NCBI GenBank assembly: GCA_031292355.1
Contig: JARLHI010000032.1
Span: 62,001 to 126,000 of the forward strand
Direction: 5' to 3'
DNA from: Candidatus Obscuribacterales bacterium
GTDB taxonomy: Bacteria; Cyanobacteriota; Vampirovibrionia; Obscuribacterales; Obscuribacteraceae
Length of the DNA: 64,000 nt
A program made the translations under genes and the position numbers. The notes under the pieces are model-generated. The model did not search any database and was not told the DNA's origin. It worked only from the letters and a program-made list of their open reading frames with translations. Each line of letters begins with the position of its first letter. Within the stretch, counting starts at the first letter, position 1. Positions 26,739-34,908 of this stretch are shown here, in pieces.

Positions 26739-27578
26739 ATGCCTGAATTACCGGAAGTCGAAACTGTATGCCGTGGGTTACGTGCAAACATCTTGGGTGA
26801 CACCATAGCTGGTGTTGAAGTTCTGCGTAGCGACTCAGTCGAATATCCTGATGTCAAAACTTTCAAGTCGTCGTTGATAGGGCATGAGTTCAGTTCAGTA
26901 AATCGTCGTGGCAAATATATTTTGATATCGCTTAATGGGCAAGCGGGTCTGGCTGTGCATTTGCGAATGTCGGGAAGATTGATTGTGATGCCAGGTGACA
27001 AAGAACCAGATCGATTTTTGCGGGTGCATTTAAGACTAAAGAGCGGTCGTCAGATTCAATACTCTGACATGCGCGTTTTTGGCCGACTCTGGTATGTGCC
27101 TGAAAGTGAGAGTTTCGAAACGGTCATCCCGACTCTTGCAGAACTTGGCCCCGAGCCGCTTGAGCATTTGACGGCAAATATTTTGCAGGAATCTTTGAAA
27201 GATCGCAAGCAGGTGATAAAAACAGCCCTGCTCGATCAGCGAATCATTGCTGGTATCGGCAATATTTATGCAGATGAAGCTCTCTTTTTGTCAGGGATTA
27301 ATCCTTTGCGACCAGCAGGCTCTTTGAAGAAAAATGAGCTGATTAAATTGACAGAAACCATTCAAGCTGTTTTGACACGTGCCATTGAAGCTGGTGGCAC
27401 TACATTTAGCGACTACACCAATGCTGAGGGAGTGAATGGCCGCTACCAACATGAGGCATTCGTCTATGGACGCGATGGCGAAAAGTGTCGCGTTTGCGCA
27501 ACCGTTATCGAGCGGGTCAAAGTCGGCGGCCGTTCCACTCACTTTTGTTCGACGTGTCAAAAGAATAAGCGTCTTTGA
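26739..27578 (+). CDS. mutM: Formamidopyrimidine-DNA glycosylase (Fpg/MutM)
   Basis: The 279-residue enzyme removes oxidised purines such as 8-oxoguanine and cleaves the abasic site. The N-terminal MPELPEVETVCRGL gives the catalytic Pro2 and Glu3. The helix-two-turn-helix region has DQRIIAGIGNIYADEALF, and the C-terminal zinc finger reads CRVC followed later by CSTC. GAGG lies close upstream and only 8 nt separate it from the antiporter gene, so the two are probably co-transcribed. Length and motifs fit an active enzyme. Confidence 0.96.
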   Translation: MPELPEVETVCRGLRANILGDTIAGVEVLRSDSVEYPDVKTFKSSLIGHEFSSVNRRGKYILISLNGQAGLAVHLRMSGRLIVMPGDKEPDRFLRVHLRLKSGRQIQYSDMRVFGRLWYVPESESFETVIPTLAELGPEPLEHLTANILQESLKDRKQVIKTALLDQRIIAGIGNIYADEALFLSGINPLRPAGSLKKNELIKLTETIQAVLTRAIEAGGTTFSDYTNAEGVNGRYQHEAFVYGRDGEKCRVCATVIERVKVGGRSTHFCSTCQKNKRL

Positions 27579-27581
27579 AAG

Positions 27582-27625
27582 TTTGAGAAAAGTTTGAGGA
27601 AAGCCTGAGGAAAGCCTGACAAATG
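27582..27625. repeat. 11-bp tandem repeat after mutM
   Basis: Four consecutive 11-bp units (TTTGAGAAAAG, TTTGAGGAAAG, CCTGAGGAAAG, CCTGACAAATG) start 4 bp past the mutM stop, and a partial unit overlaps the stop codon itself. They diverge from unit to unit, which suggests an old expansion. Confidence 0.6.
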
Positions 27626-27707
27626 CTTGATGGCCTTCTCTTAACGTCTTAGTCACTCCTTAAACCGATTGAGCCGAAGATAAAAGCCGGTTCCAACGGA
27701 GTGTTTC

Positions 27708-27899
27708 ATGACTACTTCTGCCCTCGGCTGTATGACCGTCGAACATTTCGATGGCTCAACCGGGAAGTCTGTGCTGATTTCACAGATATCTATCACAACT
27801 CTTGCCCAGCTTCTTTTTTCAGTGCTTGAGATGAATTTGGAAACAGAGTTCGACGGTTTTGCCTGTGCTTCGCCTCTCCAAAGCTCCATAACAAGTTGA
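27708..27899 (+). CDS. Possible small ORF, 63 residues
   Basis: The ATG at 27708 has CGGAG 7 nt upstream. The product is neutral to acidic (MTTSALGCMTVEHFDGSTGK and so on) with no recognised domain. It ends 10 nt before the next gene, which would fit a small operon. Codon content is not convincing and it may not be translated. Confidence 0.3.
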   Translation: MTTSALGCMTVEHFDGSTGKSVLISQISITTLAQLLFSVLEMNLETEFDGFACASPLQSSITS

Positions 27900-27909
27900 T
27901 TAAAAAGCT

Positions 27910-28344
27910 ATGAAATCTCAACGATGCTTGCGCGCCGCTTTGAATACATTTGCGATGGGAGAAGTAGATCTCGCCATCCGAAGTTTGAACATCACTTTCA
28001 ATCACGTAACAAATAAAGATTGGTCAGACACAGACACACAAAAAATTCTTTGTAGTCTGTTCAATCTTTACGTGTATGGCTGCCGTTACGAAGAGGCGGC
28101 TTATTTACTTGAACACGCAATATCAGCTGGTACGGCCGCTTTTGGACCGTTCTATAAACAGCTGCCACATCTTTACTACAATCTTGCCGAAACATATGGC
28201 AGATTGCAGGAGCATGAGCTGTGTCAGAAGTATTTTGCTGTTGCTTTGAATTTAGCCAAAATACATCTGGGCACGCAATCGCGCTCTTTTAAAATGATGC
28301 ATGAGCGAGAGGCTGAAATTATCGCTCGCCAATTGAAAGATTGA
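27910..28344 (+). CDS. Small TPR-type protein
   Basis: This 144-residue cytoplasmic protein is all-helical with TPR-like pairs, clearest in YEEAAYLLEHAISAGTAAFG and PHLYYNLAETYGRLQEHELC. The Gly/Ala/Tyr spacing matches the 34-residue TPR, as in the N-terminal domain of the 615-residue protein at 4.4 kb. It probably binds a partner protein; none is identifiable. There is no clear ribosome-binding site before the ATG, which fits translation following the small ORF upstream. Confidence 0.6.
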   Translation: MKSQRCLRAALNTFAMGEVDLAIRSLNITFNHVTNKDWSDTDTQKILCSLFNLYVYGCRYEEAAYLLEHAISAGTAAFGPFYKQLPHLYYNLAETYGRLQEHELCQKYFAVALNLAKIHLGTQSRSFKMMHEREAEIIARQLKD

Positions 28345-28407
28345 AGCGAAAGACATCGAAGGCTGCACATACGTCCCTAAAATGTTCTTTTTGCGTTTTA
28401 ATAAACT

Positions 28408-28462
28408 CGTTACCACAGGTACGGGATTGACGAGAGCGTTACAACATCTCGTCGTGGTAACG
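28408..28462. repeat. TTACCAC-type inverted repeat, downstream copy
   Basis: CGTTACCAC (28408-28416) and GTGGTAACG (28454-28462) form 9-bp outer arms. A second pair, GACGAGA (28429-28435) and TCTCGTC (28447-28453), lies inside and abuts the right arm. The half-site is the same as in the doubled repeat at 29307-29352, on the other side of the 230-residue gene. Confidence 0.7.
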
Positions 28463-28575
28463 CCTTTGAAGACCGTGAACTTGTCATAGCGCTTTTATTA
28501 AAATTCGAAAAACGGTTTTTCGTTAGTCCACCCAACCAATAAGTCTTTCAATCGAGAGTCTTACACTCCGTGAGC

Positions 28576-29268
28576 TTAAGATTTTGATTTTTGCCGTTCT
28601 CTGTATCGACGTTGTTTTTCTGCTTGATAGCTCGGAATTTCAATCTGTTTGCGCACAGCAAATGAATTAAATCGGCAGATGTCAGTGCAAAATTTGGTAC
28701 CTGGTGCGGAAATAAAGAAATCGGCGCATCTTTCTAAGTCGGGTGCCATTGGGGAATCATCGAGAATTTCTTCCTTCCAGGAATTTTCGAGTGAACGAAA
28801 TTTCTTGTAAAAACTTTTGCAATCCTTCAAACTCGTAGTTTTATAGATTGCCTCACACCTTGCCACCGTATATGGGGTCTCGCTGTCAATCGTTTCCCCC
28901 AGAAAGCAAGCGAATTGAAAAAGCACCGAGTCCAGGATTCGCTGTAAGGGATTGTTTTCAATACTGCTTGAGGGACTCAAGGACGGCAATCGACCTCGCC
29001 GCCTTTTGCTTTTGCTGTCGGTTAGCTCTAGCTGCAACTTAGAAAGTCGCTCATTTATGTATTCAAGATCAAGTTTGCGACGAAAGTGTATTGAGGCCAA
29101 TTGCTCTCGCATGTATGACTCGAGATCGCTCATATGCGAGGTTTCCACTGGTGTTAGCTTGATAGTGCTGCCTGCTATCCCTGAAAGAAATTGTTCTGCC
29201 AGGGCTTTTGTTTCCCAAGTGCAGGATTCGTTTAAAAAATCGATCCAATTAAGTTTTTCAGACGCCAT
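28576..29268 (-). CDS. Hypothetical protein with C-terminal zinc-finger-like basic tail
   Basis: The 230-residue protein has a helical N-terminal half and a basic linker (DSKSKRRRGRLPSLSPSSSI). Its C-terminal end reads ERCADFF, then TKFCTDICRFNSFAVRK and a very basic tail (QAEKQRRYRERQKSKS). The Cys spacing and the C-R-x3-F-x2-R segment recall the treble-clef ends of CGNR/ABATE-like or phage zinc-finger proteins, suggesting nucleic-acid binding. AAAGG lies about 11 nt before the ATG. It is bracketed by TTACCACG inverted repeats and divergent from a MATE pump, so a DNA-binding autoregulator or a mobile-element-derived protein are the two best ideas. No family is firmly recognised. Confidence 0.6.
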   Translation of the reverse strand: MASEKLNWIDFLNESCTWETKALAEQFLSGIAGSTIKLTPVETSHMSDLESYMREQLASIHFRRKLDLEYINERLSKLQLELTDSKSKRRRGRLPSLSPSSSIENNPLQRILDSVLFQFACFLGETIDSETPYTVARCEAIYKTTSLKDCKSFYKKFRSLENSWKEEILDDSPMAPDLERCADFFISAPGTKFCTDICRFNSFAVRKQIEIPSYQAEKQRRYRERQKSKS

Positions 29269-29306
29269 GGCGGTTGGACCTTTACTTATTTGATTTCCGC
29301 ACTAGT

Positions 29307-29352
29307 TTACCACGCCCCTTCGTGGTAACGTTACCACGACCTTCCGTGGTAA
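29307..29352. repeat. Tandem pair of TTACCACG/CGTGGTAA palindromes
   Basis: Two 22-bp dyads, TTACCACG-6nt-CGTGGTAA, lie head to tail with a CG between them (29307-29328 and 29331-29352), so there are four half-sites spaced regularly. The junction CGTGGTAACGTTACCACG is itself a perfect 18-bp palindrome. The cluster fills the divergent promoter region between the 230-residue gene and the MATE gene and ends just before the MATE ribosome-binding site. It looks like a multi-dimer operator or a palindromic repeat element. Confidence 0.75.
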
Positions 29353-29364
29353 CAGGTGATTAAA

Positions 29365-30807
29365 ATGTATTCGCTCATCAGGTTAAATCCCTTCCTGCTG
29401 TGGTTTTGCGGTTTTATTTTCCTCGCGAAGAAAAAGCTCGACCGCCTGAGAAAAATCTCGAGGGTAGTGCTGGCTCCTGCAATCCCGATGGCTATAGCTC
29501 TTTGGTTTTCCGCTCTCATCGGGTTGAGCGACGCTTATCTGGCAGGCAAAATGAGCAACACTGCTCTTGCAGCGCTCGGTTTTTGCGAGCCACTATGGTT
29601 TCTGGTTACCCTTTTAACAACCGGCCTTTGCTCGGGCATAGCCGTTGGACTAGCGGCAAAGTGTTCGCGAGACCACATACAAAAGGACGGTGCCAGTCAA
29701 TTTTTCCTGGTAGATAGTTTGATCATTTGCGCAGCTGTAGGATTGCTCTTGCTTTGTGGCGCTCTAATTCTGTCAGTTATTCTAAGCGCCCACCCTTTCT
29801 GGTTGAGCCGTACCGCGCAATTGGTCGCAGATTATTTTCTCGTTTGCGCCTTAAGCAATCTTCCATTTGCCATAATGCAAGGGCAGTGCGCCATATTTAG
29901 AGCGGCTGGTCGAGGTAACAATGTTGTTTTGCTGTGGGGAGTCGCTGCTTCGATTGAGATTGTGGCCAGCAATTTGTTGGTCGATGTCGGCTTTTTAAAT
30001 TTGACCGTTTTGGCTGTTACCTGGACCGTTGCTTGCAGCGTTTCTGCATGGATTGGATTCATTTTAATGAAGCCTCTATTGCAAAATTTTGATCGCCGCG
30101 CTTATTGCCGCAGCAATTGGTCTGCGCATGTCACTACTGTACACGCGGTTCTGAGCGTAGGACTGCCTGTTGCAGTCGGTGAGCTTGGTTTGATCTGTGG
30201 CAGCATGTTGAATCTGTACGTTATCTCTACATTGCCAGGGGCTCATAATTTAGAAGCAGCCTGGGCGATAAAATCGAGACTGGAGGAGGCTTTTGAAGTT
30301 GTTCCGATCTGTGCCATCGGTTTGATTATAGCTCCGTTCATGGGCTGGCATCATGGCGTTCGCTCGAAACGTGTCGCGAATTGGGCTGCACGTATCTCGT
30401 TTCAAGCGGCGATGACAGCCGGCTGTGCCCTATTGATGATCGTGATTCTGATTCAGTTCGCCTCGCGATTTCTCGCTGGTTTCTTCTGTGTCGATAGTCT
30501 TTTGCTGGAGCAAACTGCTCAGGTTATATCGCTTGCGTCGCTCGCTTGGCCGTTTTTTGCGGTCACTTATATTCTTTCAGGTGCTTTAGAAGGCGTACGG
30601 CAAACTCTAATTCCAACAGCCTTGCATATCATTTTTGCTCTTCCGGTTCGACTGGGATTGGCCATCGTTCTCAAAGATTGTCCGCAATTTTCTGGTTTAA
30701 CCGGCGTGACTATCGCAGGCGTAGTTGCTCAAGCGCTTCTGGCGATTGCAATCGTTGCTGTTTTCAGGCGCACTTTTTTCAAATGTCTTGCTCGGCTAAC
30801 TGTCTGA
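29365..30807 (+). CDS. MATE family multidrug/cation efflux transporter
   Basis: The ATG at 29365 (AGGTGA 5-10 nt upstream) gives about 480 residues with around 12 membrane helices. The family pattern is seen in APAIPMAIALWFSALIGLSD, then AALGFCEPLWFLV, GRGNNVVLLWGV and the second-half HAVLSVGLPVAVGELGL. MATE proteins expel cationic drugs or metabolites using Na+ or H+ gradients. An N-terminal extension (MYSLIRLNPFLLWFCGFIFL) forms an additional hydrophobic stretch before the usual first helix. The start region is covered by the tandem palindromes, suggesting control by a protein that binds them. The 3' end overlaps the patatin gene by 29 bp. Confidence 0.85.
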   Translation: MYSLIRLNPFLLWFCGFIFLAKKKLDRLRKISRVVLAPAIPMAIALWFSALIGLSDAYLAGKMSNTALAALGFCEPLWFLVTLLTTGLCSGIAVGLAAKCSRDHIQKDGASQFFLVDSLIICAAVGLLLLCGALILSVILSAHPFWLSRTAQLVADYFLVCALSNLPFAIMQGQCAIFRAAGRGNNVVLLWGVAASIEIVASNLLVDVGFLNLTVLAVTWTVACSVSAWIGFILMKPLLQNFDRRAYCRSNWSAHVTTVHAVLSVGLPVAVGELGLICGSMLNLYVISTLPGAHNLEAAWAIKSRLEEAFEVVPICAIGLIIAPFMGWHHGVRSKRVANWAARISFQAAMTAGCALLMIVILIQFASRFLAGFFCVDSLLLEQTAQVISLASLAWPFFAVTYILSGALEGVRQTLIPTALHIIFALPVRLGLAIVLKDCPQFSGLTGVTIAGVVAQALLAIAIVAVFRRTFFKCLARLTV

Positions 30808-31699
30808 GCCCATCTTCATAGCCCTGGCGCATGAGATATTTTGAGCTGACAGGTTTGATATCGAGCATGTCTAATATGACATTTCGGTCGGGTTGGAAAA
30901 CCTTTAGACCCAATTTATGGTGTAGAACTTCGGGGCTGGCATTTTGATCAATGATCTTATTGTATTCCTGGACAAGTTTGATACCGTCCTTTGCTGATGC
31001 GTAAAGCAAAATATCAGCGCATCGTGTTAGCACCTGCAAGATATTTTGGGGGCAAGAGCCATCATTATCGGCTTGGACCATCACAGTATAAATCTCTTTG
31101 GCGCCCATATTAATCGCCGTTTGAATAGGTGTGTTGCGTACCAGTCCAGAGTCCATCCACATGCCTTCCCCATTCAAACTGCGAGAAGGAAATATTATTG
31201 GTATCGCTGATGATGCCATCAAAACGTCGACCAATTCTGGAAGCGATTCAATTTCGTCTGTGGTAATTACTCGCGTTTGCAATGTGCACAAATCAGTGGT
31301 GAGCAATCCAACTTTCATTGTGCTCTCTTTGAATTTCTGTAAGTTCAATTCTTTAAAGAGTATTTTTTCTAGTGGTGCCGTATCAAGCAATCCCCAGCGG
31401 CTGCCTTTCAACAGCAGACGAATTTGATCGATAGTGGGCATGCGAAAAACGTCTGTGCCAAGCAAGGTGTTCCAGAGATGTTCCAATCTGTCGAAGTTGC
31501 CTGACGCGATAAATGCGGCGTTGATACCACCGATACTCGTTCCAAAAGCAAAGTCGAATTCAATGCCCTGTTCTAAAAGGGCCTTAACTACGCCGACCTC
31601 ATAAGCGCCGCGAGAGCCGCCACCAGAAAGAACCAGCGCGCGTTTAGGACGCTTTCCCGAATCATCTTTGACCGAATTTGAGTCGCCCAGAGATAGCAC
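30779..31699 (-). CDS. Patatin-like phospholipase
   Basis: The 306-residue protein carries the patatin hydrolase core: oxyanion loop GGGSRGAYE (residues 26-34), nucleophile GTSIGGINAAF with Ser55, and the catalytic-Asp motif MWMDSGLVRN. It should act as a serine acyl-hydrolase on phospholipids, like RssA/YchK-type proteins. The start is GTG with AGGAGT 8 nt upstream. There is no signal peptide, so it acts in the cytoplasm or at the membrane surface. It overlaps the convergent MATE gene at its 3' end. The flippase-like gene lies upstream, 114 nt away, on the same strand. Confidence 0.92.
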   Translation of the reverse strand: MLSLGDSNSVKDDSGKRPKRALVLSGGGSRGAYEVGVVKALLEQGIEFDFAFGTSIGGINAAFIASGNFDRLEHLWNTLLGTDVFRMPTIDQIRLLLKGSRWGLLDTAPLEKILFKELNLQKFKESTMKVGLLTTDLCTLQTRVITTDEIESLPELVDVLMASSAIPIIFPSRSLNGEGMWMDSGLVRNTPIQTAINMGAKEIYTVMVQADNDGSCPQNILQVLTRCADILLYASAKDGIKLVQEYNKIIDQNASPEVLHHKLGLKVFQPDRNVILDMLDIKPVSSKYLMRQGYEDGLRQLAEQDI

Positions 31700-31813
31700 C
31701 GTCAGACTCCTGTTAATTCTCGACTGTTAGTACTCTAACTGATGCCTGATGATTTGGCACAAGAGAATCCGGAATCAATGGTTTGCAGTTGAGTTAGCAG
31801 ATTTGGCTCACCT

Positions 31814-32875
31814 TCACTTGGCTGCCGTCTCGGACTTTTTGGTTTGATTGGACTGGATGACGACGCAGATGAAAGCAGGAATACAAATAGCTACGACGAA
31901 TGCCATGATGTGCAGCACCGTAGCATAAGCAAGAGCCTCATCTTTATTCACTCCAGCCGAGAGTATTAGACCTTGGCTGACGAAATAGTGATAGCCGCCG
32001 ACCGAGCCTGGGGAAGGTATGAGTACACCAATTGAGCCGACTGCAAAGACAATGTACGTTTGCAGAAGACTGACTTGAGATTGCAGATGGAAGGCCAGAA
32101 TGGCGAGATAGCAATTTAGCCAATAAGAAAACCAGATGACGAAACTCAAACCGGCTATCGCTGGGTAAGACGATGCGTCTGTCAAAGATTTTGTGCCCAC
32201 TTTAAATTGATCGGCAAGGCTTTCGGCTATGGTGATCGATTTTTGCGGCAATAGTGTCCGTAGTTTTTTAATGGACAAAATCATATTGATGAAGTCGGCC
32301 ATTCTCGGCAGTAAAACGAGCATGGTCAAGCTGCCGATAATCATGAGCACGCCGCCAAGCGTCAAAAATGGAATTTTAGCGAGCAAAGCCTGCGGCAAAA
32401 CCGGTATACAGGTGCCAAAGATGAAGCACAAAACGGCTAAGTCGAGTAGACGGTCGATGAACATGGTCGGTAAAACGCCAGCCCAGGGGAGGTCTTCGCT
32501 CTTACTAAGTGATAAAAGACGCACCACTTCGCCACCTCTAGGGATGACGAGATTGACTGCATAACCGATCATCACGGCGCAAAAGCAATTCCACACCGAG
32601 ATTTTGCGTTCAGTCAGAGGTCGCAGAAGAATTTTCCAGCGCCAGGCTCTAAAGAGGTGTCCGATAATCACGCAGAGGCAAAGTAATGCCAAATAAACTG
32701 GGGAGACACCTTTTGCGTATGTCCAAATTTGATTGACATCGCAATCTTTGAAGGCAAGCCACAAAAACAATAAGCCAAAAGCAACGGCCGCTAGCCTTTT
32801 GCCGATTTGACTGAGTTGACTTGATTTTGCAGACTGGGGCTCTTGGGGGGCGACGGTAATTGGTGGTTCAGTCAC
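31814..32875 (-). CDS. LPG synthase-like transmembrane family (UPF0104/YbhN-type) membrane protein
   Basis: The 353-residue protein has about eight membrane helices and the family marks of the lysylphosphatidylglycerol synthase transmembrane domain: FRAWRWKILLRPL, MIGYAVNLVIPRGGEVVRLL and the late loop VGSIGVLIPSPGSVGGYHYF. The members without the catalytic C-terminal domain are thought to be lipid-handling or flippase proteins. The start is GTG at 32875 with a weak ribosome-binding site. It lies before the patatin gene on the same strand, so a common role in membrane-lipid turnover is plausible. Confidence 0.85.
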   Translation of the reverse strand: MTEPPITVAPQEPQSAKSSQLSQIGKRLAAVAFGLLFLWLAFKDCDVNQIWTYAKGVSPVYLALLCLCVIIGHLFRAWRWKILLRPLTERKISVWNCFCAVMIGYAVNLVIPRGGEVVRLLSLSKSEDLPWAGVLPTMFIDRLLDLAVLCFIFGTCIPVLPQALLAKIPFLTLGGVLMIIGSLTMLVLLPRMADFINMILSIKKLRTLLPQKSITIAESLADQFKVGTKSLTDASSYPAIAGLSFVIWFSYWLNCYLAILAFHLQSQVSLLQTYIVFAVGSIGVLIPSPGSVGGYHYFVSQGLILSAGVNKDEALAYATVLHIMAFVVAICIPAFICVVIQSNQTKKSETAAK

Positions 32876-33181
32876 TTGATTTCGCTCGATTGTGGCAGTT
32901 GAAGGTCTAAGTATCCACCAAACAGCGCGCAGCTGTTACTCTAACCTAGTCGGACAATTTTACCCGAGCGTACCCGACTTGCCCCTGTCACTAAGACTAA
33001 AGAGTTGAATATAGACATGATTTGACAAAAATGGGAAAACTTTGGCATAGCAATAATGTTTCATGGGTATGGGTGTTATGGTGGGCATAACACTGTAGAG
33101 GACCAGAAAATAAAGTCATAGCCGGACAGGTTCAGGCGATATTCGAGAATCAGTACTTCAAACCAAGGAATCACTTAGTTA
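32876..33181. other. Intergenic region upstream of the REC-GGDEF-EAL gene
   Basis: These 306 nt contain no gene. They hold a perfect inverted repeat at 33073-33093 and an AAGGA site about 12 nt before the next start. I looked for a c-di-GMP riboswitch and do not see its conserved core. Confidence 0.5.
33073..33093. promoter_or_regulatory. Perfect 8-bp inverted repeat upstream of the GGDEF/EAL gene
   Basis: GTGTTATG and CATAACAC flank a 5-nt spacer (GTGGG), 89 nt before the start. It could be an operator or an RNA hairpin in the leader. There is no U run after it, so it is not a terminator. Confidence 0.5.
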
Positions 33182-34879
33182 ATGGTCGGCAACACAACCA
33201 TAGATCCCACTAAAACTCGCATTTTGCTCATCGAGGAGAATGGGAAAGGCTCAGAGGTCTTAGAAACTGTCCTGAATGCGGCCATAGCCGCAGGCTTTGC
33301 CATGGAGAGGACAAAGACTCTTGCAGACGGTTTGAAGGTGCTCAATGAAGGCGGTGCAGATCTCGTTGTCATGGACATTGTTTCGGCGGGTTCTGCAAGT
33401 ATTGCTGCTTTCAATCAGGTCAAGGAATTAGCCGGCAAGGTTCCTCTAGTTGTTTTGTCCAGCGGCAATGAAGATCAAGCATCTGCAGCCATGATGAAAA
33501 TTGGTGCCCAGGATTATTTGCGAAAGAGTTCGCTCGACCCGAAGACTTTTGTTCAGTCTCTCAGGCATGCAGTCGATATGATGCGTGTTGAAGCAGCCCT
33601 TAAAGACGCCACTTTGAGATTGGAGGCAGCAACCAGCAGGCTTGAGACTCTGGCGAATGTCGACGCTTTAACTGAAGTACTTAATCGCATTGGGCTCGAA
33701 CGTGCTCTGCAAAGTGAGTTTAGCCGTGCGCAACGCCAGGGCTGGAATCTTGTTGCGGCGTTGCTGGATTGTGATGATTTCGACCGCATTAATGCCTCTC
33801 TTGGCCATGCTGTGGGTGACGTTGTTCTACGAGAAATTTCGGGAAGATTGCGCGATACTCTTAGACCGACAGACCACATCGCTCGCATTGGGTCTGATGA
33901 ATTTTTAATGCTGTTACCGGATACGCGCCTGGCTGAAGGCATGCTCGTCGCTGAAAAAGTGCGATTGGCTGTTGCTGACAGTCCGTTGCGACTGGCTACA
34001 GAAACTATCCGCGTGACCGCCAGCCTTGGTGTACTCGCTTTGCCATATGATTTTTGTTCAATTGAAGAAGTTCTTTCACTTTGTCGTCTGGCCGTTCGTG
34101 AAAGTAAAATGCTCGGCAAAAACCGCGTGTCAATCAGCGAAAAAGACAAAAAAGAGCATGAACCAAATCGTGAAGCTCTGACCGATTTAACAGATCTATT
34201 GCGCAAAGGCGATTGCTTTAGAGCTGTTTCTATGCCCATTTTTAAATTGGATGAAGAGAAGGTTGTGGGCTACGAAATTCTGAGTCGTGGTCCTGCTGGC
34301 GCGTTTGAAATGCCAGACGATCTATTTAGAATCAGCGTCGAAAATAATCTTCTTACTATTGTCGATCTTCGCTGTTTAAAGACATGCCTTGCTGCATGCG
34401 TGCTGCCGAAGTTCGATCAAAAAGCACGCTTTCACGTCAATTTGTTCCCATCCACTATTATCGACACGCCTATAGATCGTCTGATGACGCTTTTCCCCGA
34501 TGATGGTGTGACACGTGAGTATTGCGTTGAAATCAGCGAACAGCAATTTATCGGTGACCCCGCTTATTTGCGCGATCATGTGCTCGCTCTAAAAGAGAGA
34601 GGAATTCTGGTATCAATTGATGACGTTGGCTTTGGTCGCAGCTCTCTGGAAAGTTTGATTATTCTCGAGCCAGATATTGTCAAAATCGATCGCAAATATG
34701 TTACGGGCATCGCTTCTGAGCCGTCTAAAGCGCGTTTGCTGAAGCGCTTAGTCAAAGTAGTCAATTCTCTTGGTGCAGATGTTATTGCGGAAGGAATCGA
34801 AGAGCGCGAAGAATTAGAAATGCTCGTGGATATCGGCGTGCCTTATGGACAGGGTTGGTATTGGGGCAAGCCTGCCTGA
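33182..34879 (+). CDS. Response regulator with GGDEF and EAL domains
   Basis: The 565-residue protein runs receiver (about 10-130), GGDEF (about 160-310) and EAL (about 330-560). The receiver has an acidic pair and phospho-Asp65 (VVMDIV). The GGDEF site is GSDEF at residues 237-241, with DCDDFDRIN for metal binding. The EAL domain keeps the catalytic elements: YEILSRG (ExLxR from Glu365), FHVNLFP, the DDVGFG pair at 480-481, VKIDRKYV and IAEGIE. It may therefore make and degrade cyclic-di-GMP, or one domain may only sense it. A perfect inverted repeat lies in its leader. The kinase for Asp65 is not identified; the hybrid kinase at 43.6 kb is a candidate. Confidence 0.88.
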   Translation: MVGNTTIDPTKTRILLIEENGKGSEVLETVLNAAIAAGFAMERTKTLADGLKVLNEGGADLVVMDIVSAGSASIAAFNQVKELAGKVPLVVLSSGNEDQASAAMMKIGAQDYLRKSSLDPKTFVQSLRHAVDMMRVEAALKDATLRLEAATSRLETLANVDALTEVLNRIGLERALQSEFSRAQRQGWNLVAALLDCDDFDRINASLGHAVGDVVLREISGRLRDTLRPTDHIARIGSDEFLMLLPDTRLAEGMLVAEKVRLAVADSPLRLATETIRVTASLGVLALPYDFCSIEEVLSLCRLAVRESKMLGKNRVSISEKDKKEHEPNREALTDLTDLLRKGDCFRAVSMPIFKLDEEKVVGYEILSRGPAGAFEMPDDLFRISVENNLLTIVDLRCLKTCLAACVLPKFDQKARFHVNLFPSTIIDTPIDRLMTLFPDDGVTREYCVEISEQQFIGDPAYLRDHVLALKERGILVSIDDVGFGRSSLESLIILEPDIVKIDRKYVTGIASEPSKARLLKRLVKVVNSLGADVIAEGIEEREELEMLVDIGVPYGQGWYWGKPA

Positions 34880-34908
34880 CGTCAATTCGTCGTGCGGACT
34901 AGATTTTT

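Larger units (their letters stand above)
27579..27909. other. Region between mutM and the TPR gene
   Basis: These 331 nt hold the 11-bp tandem repeat at the left and a possible small gene at 27708-27899. No terminator for mutM is clear. Confidence 0.4.

Noticed and set aside
33094-33181. c-di-GMP riboswitch before the GGDEF/EAL gene
   Set aside because: The conserved GEMM core and tetraloop-receptor sequences are not visible.
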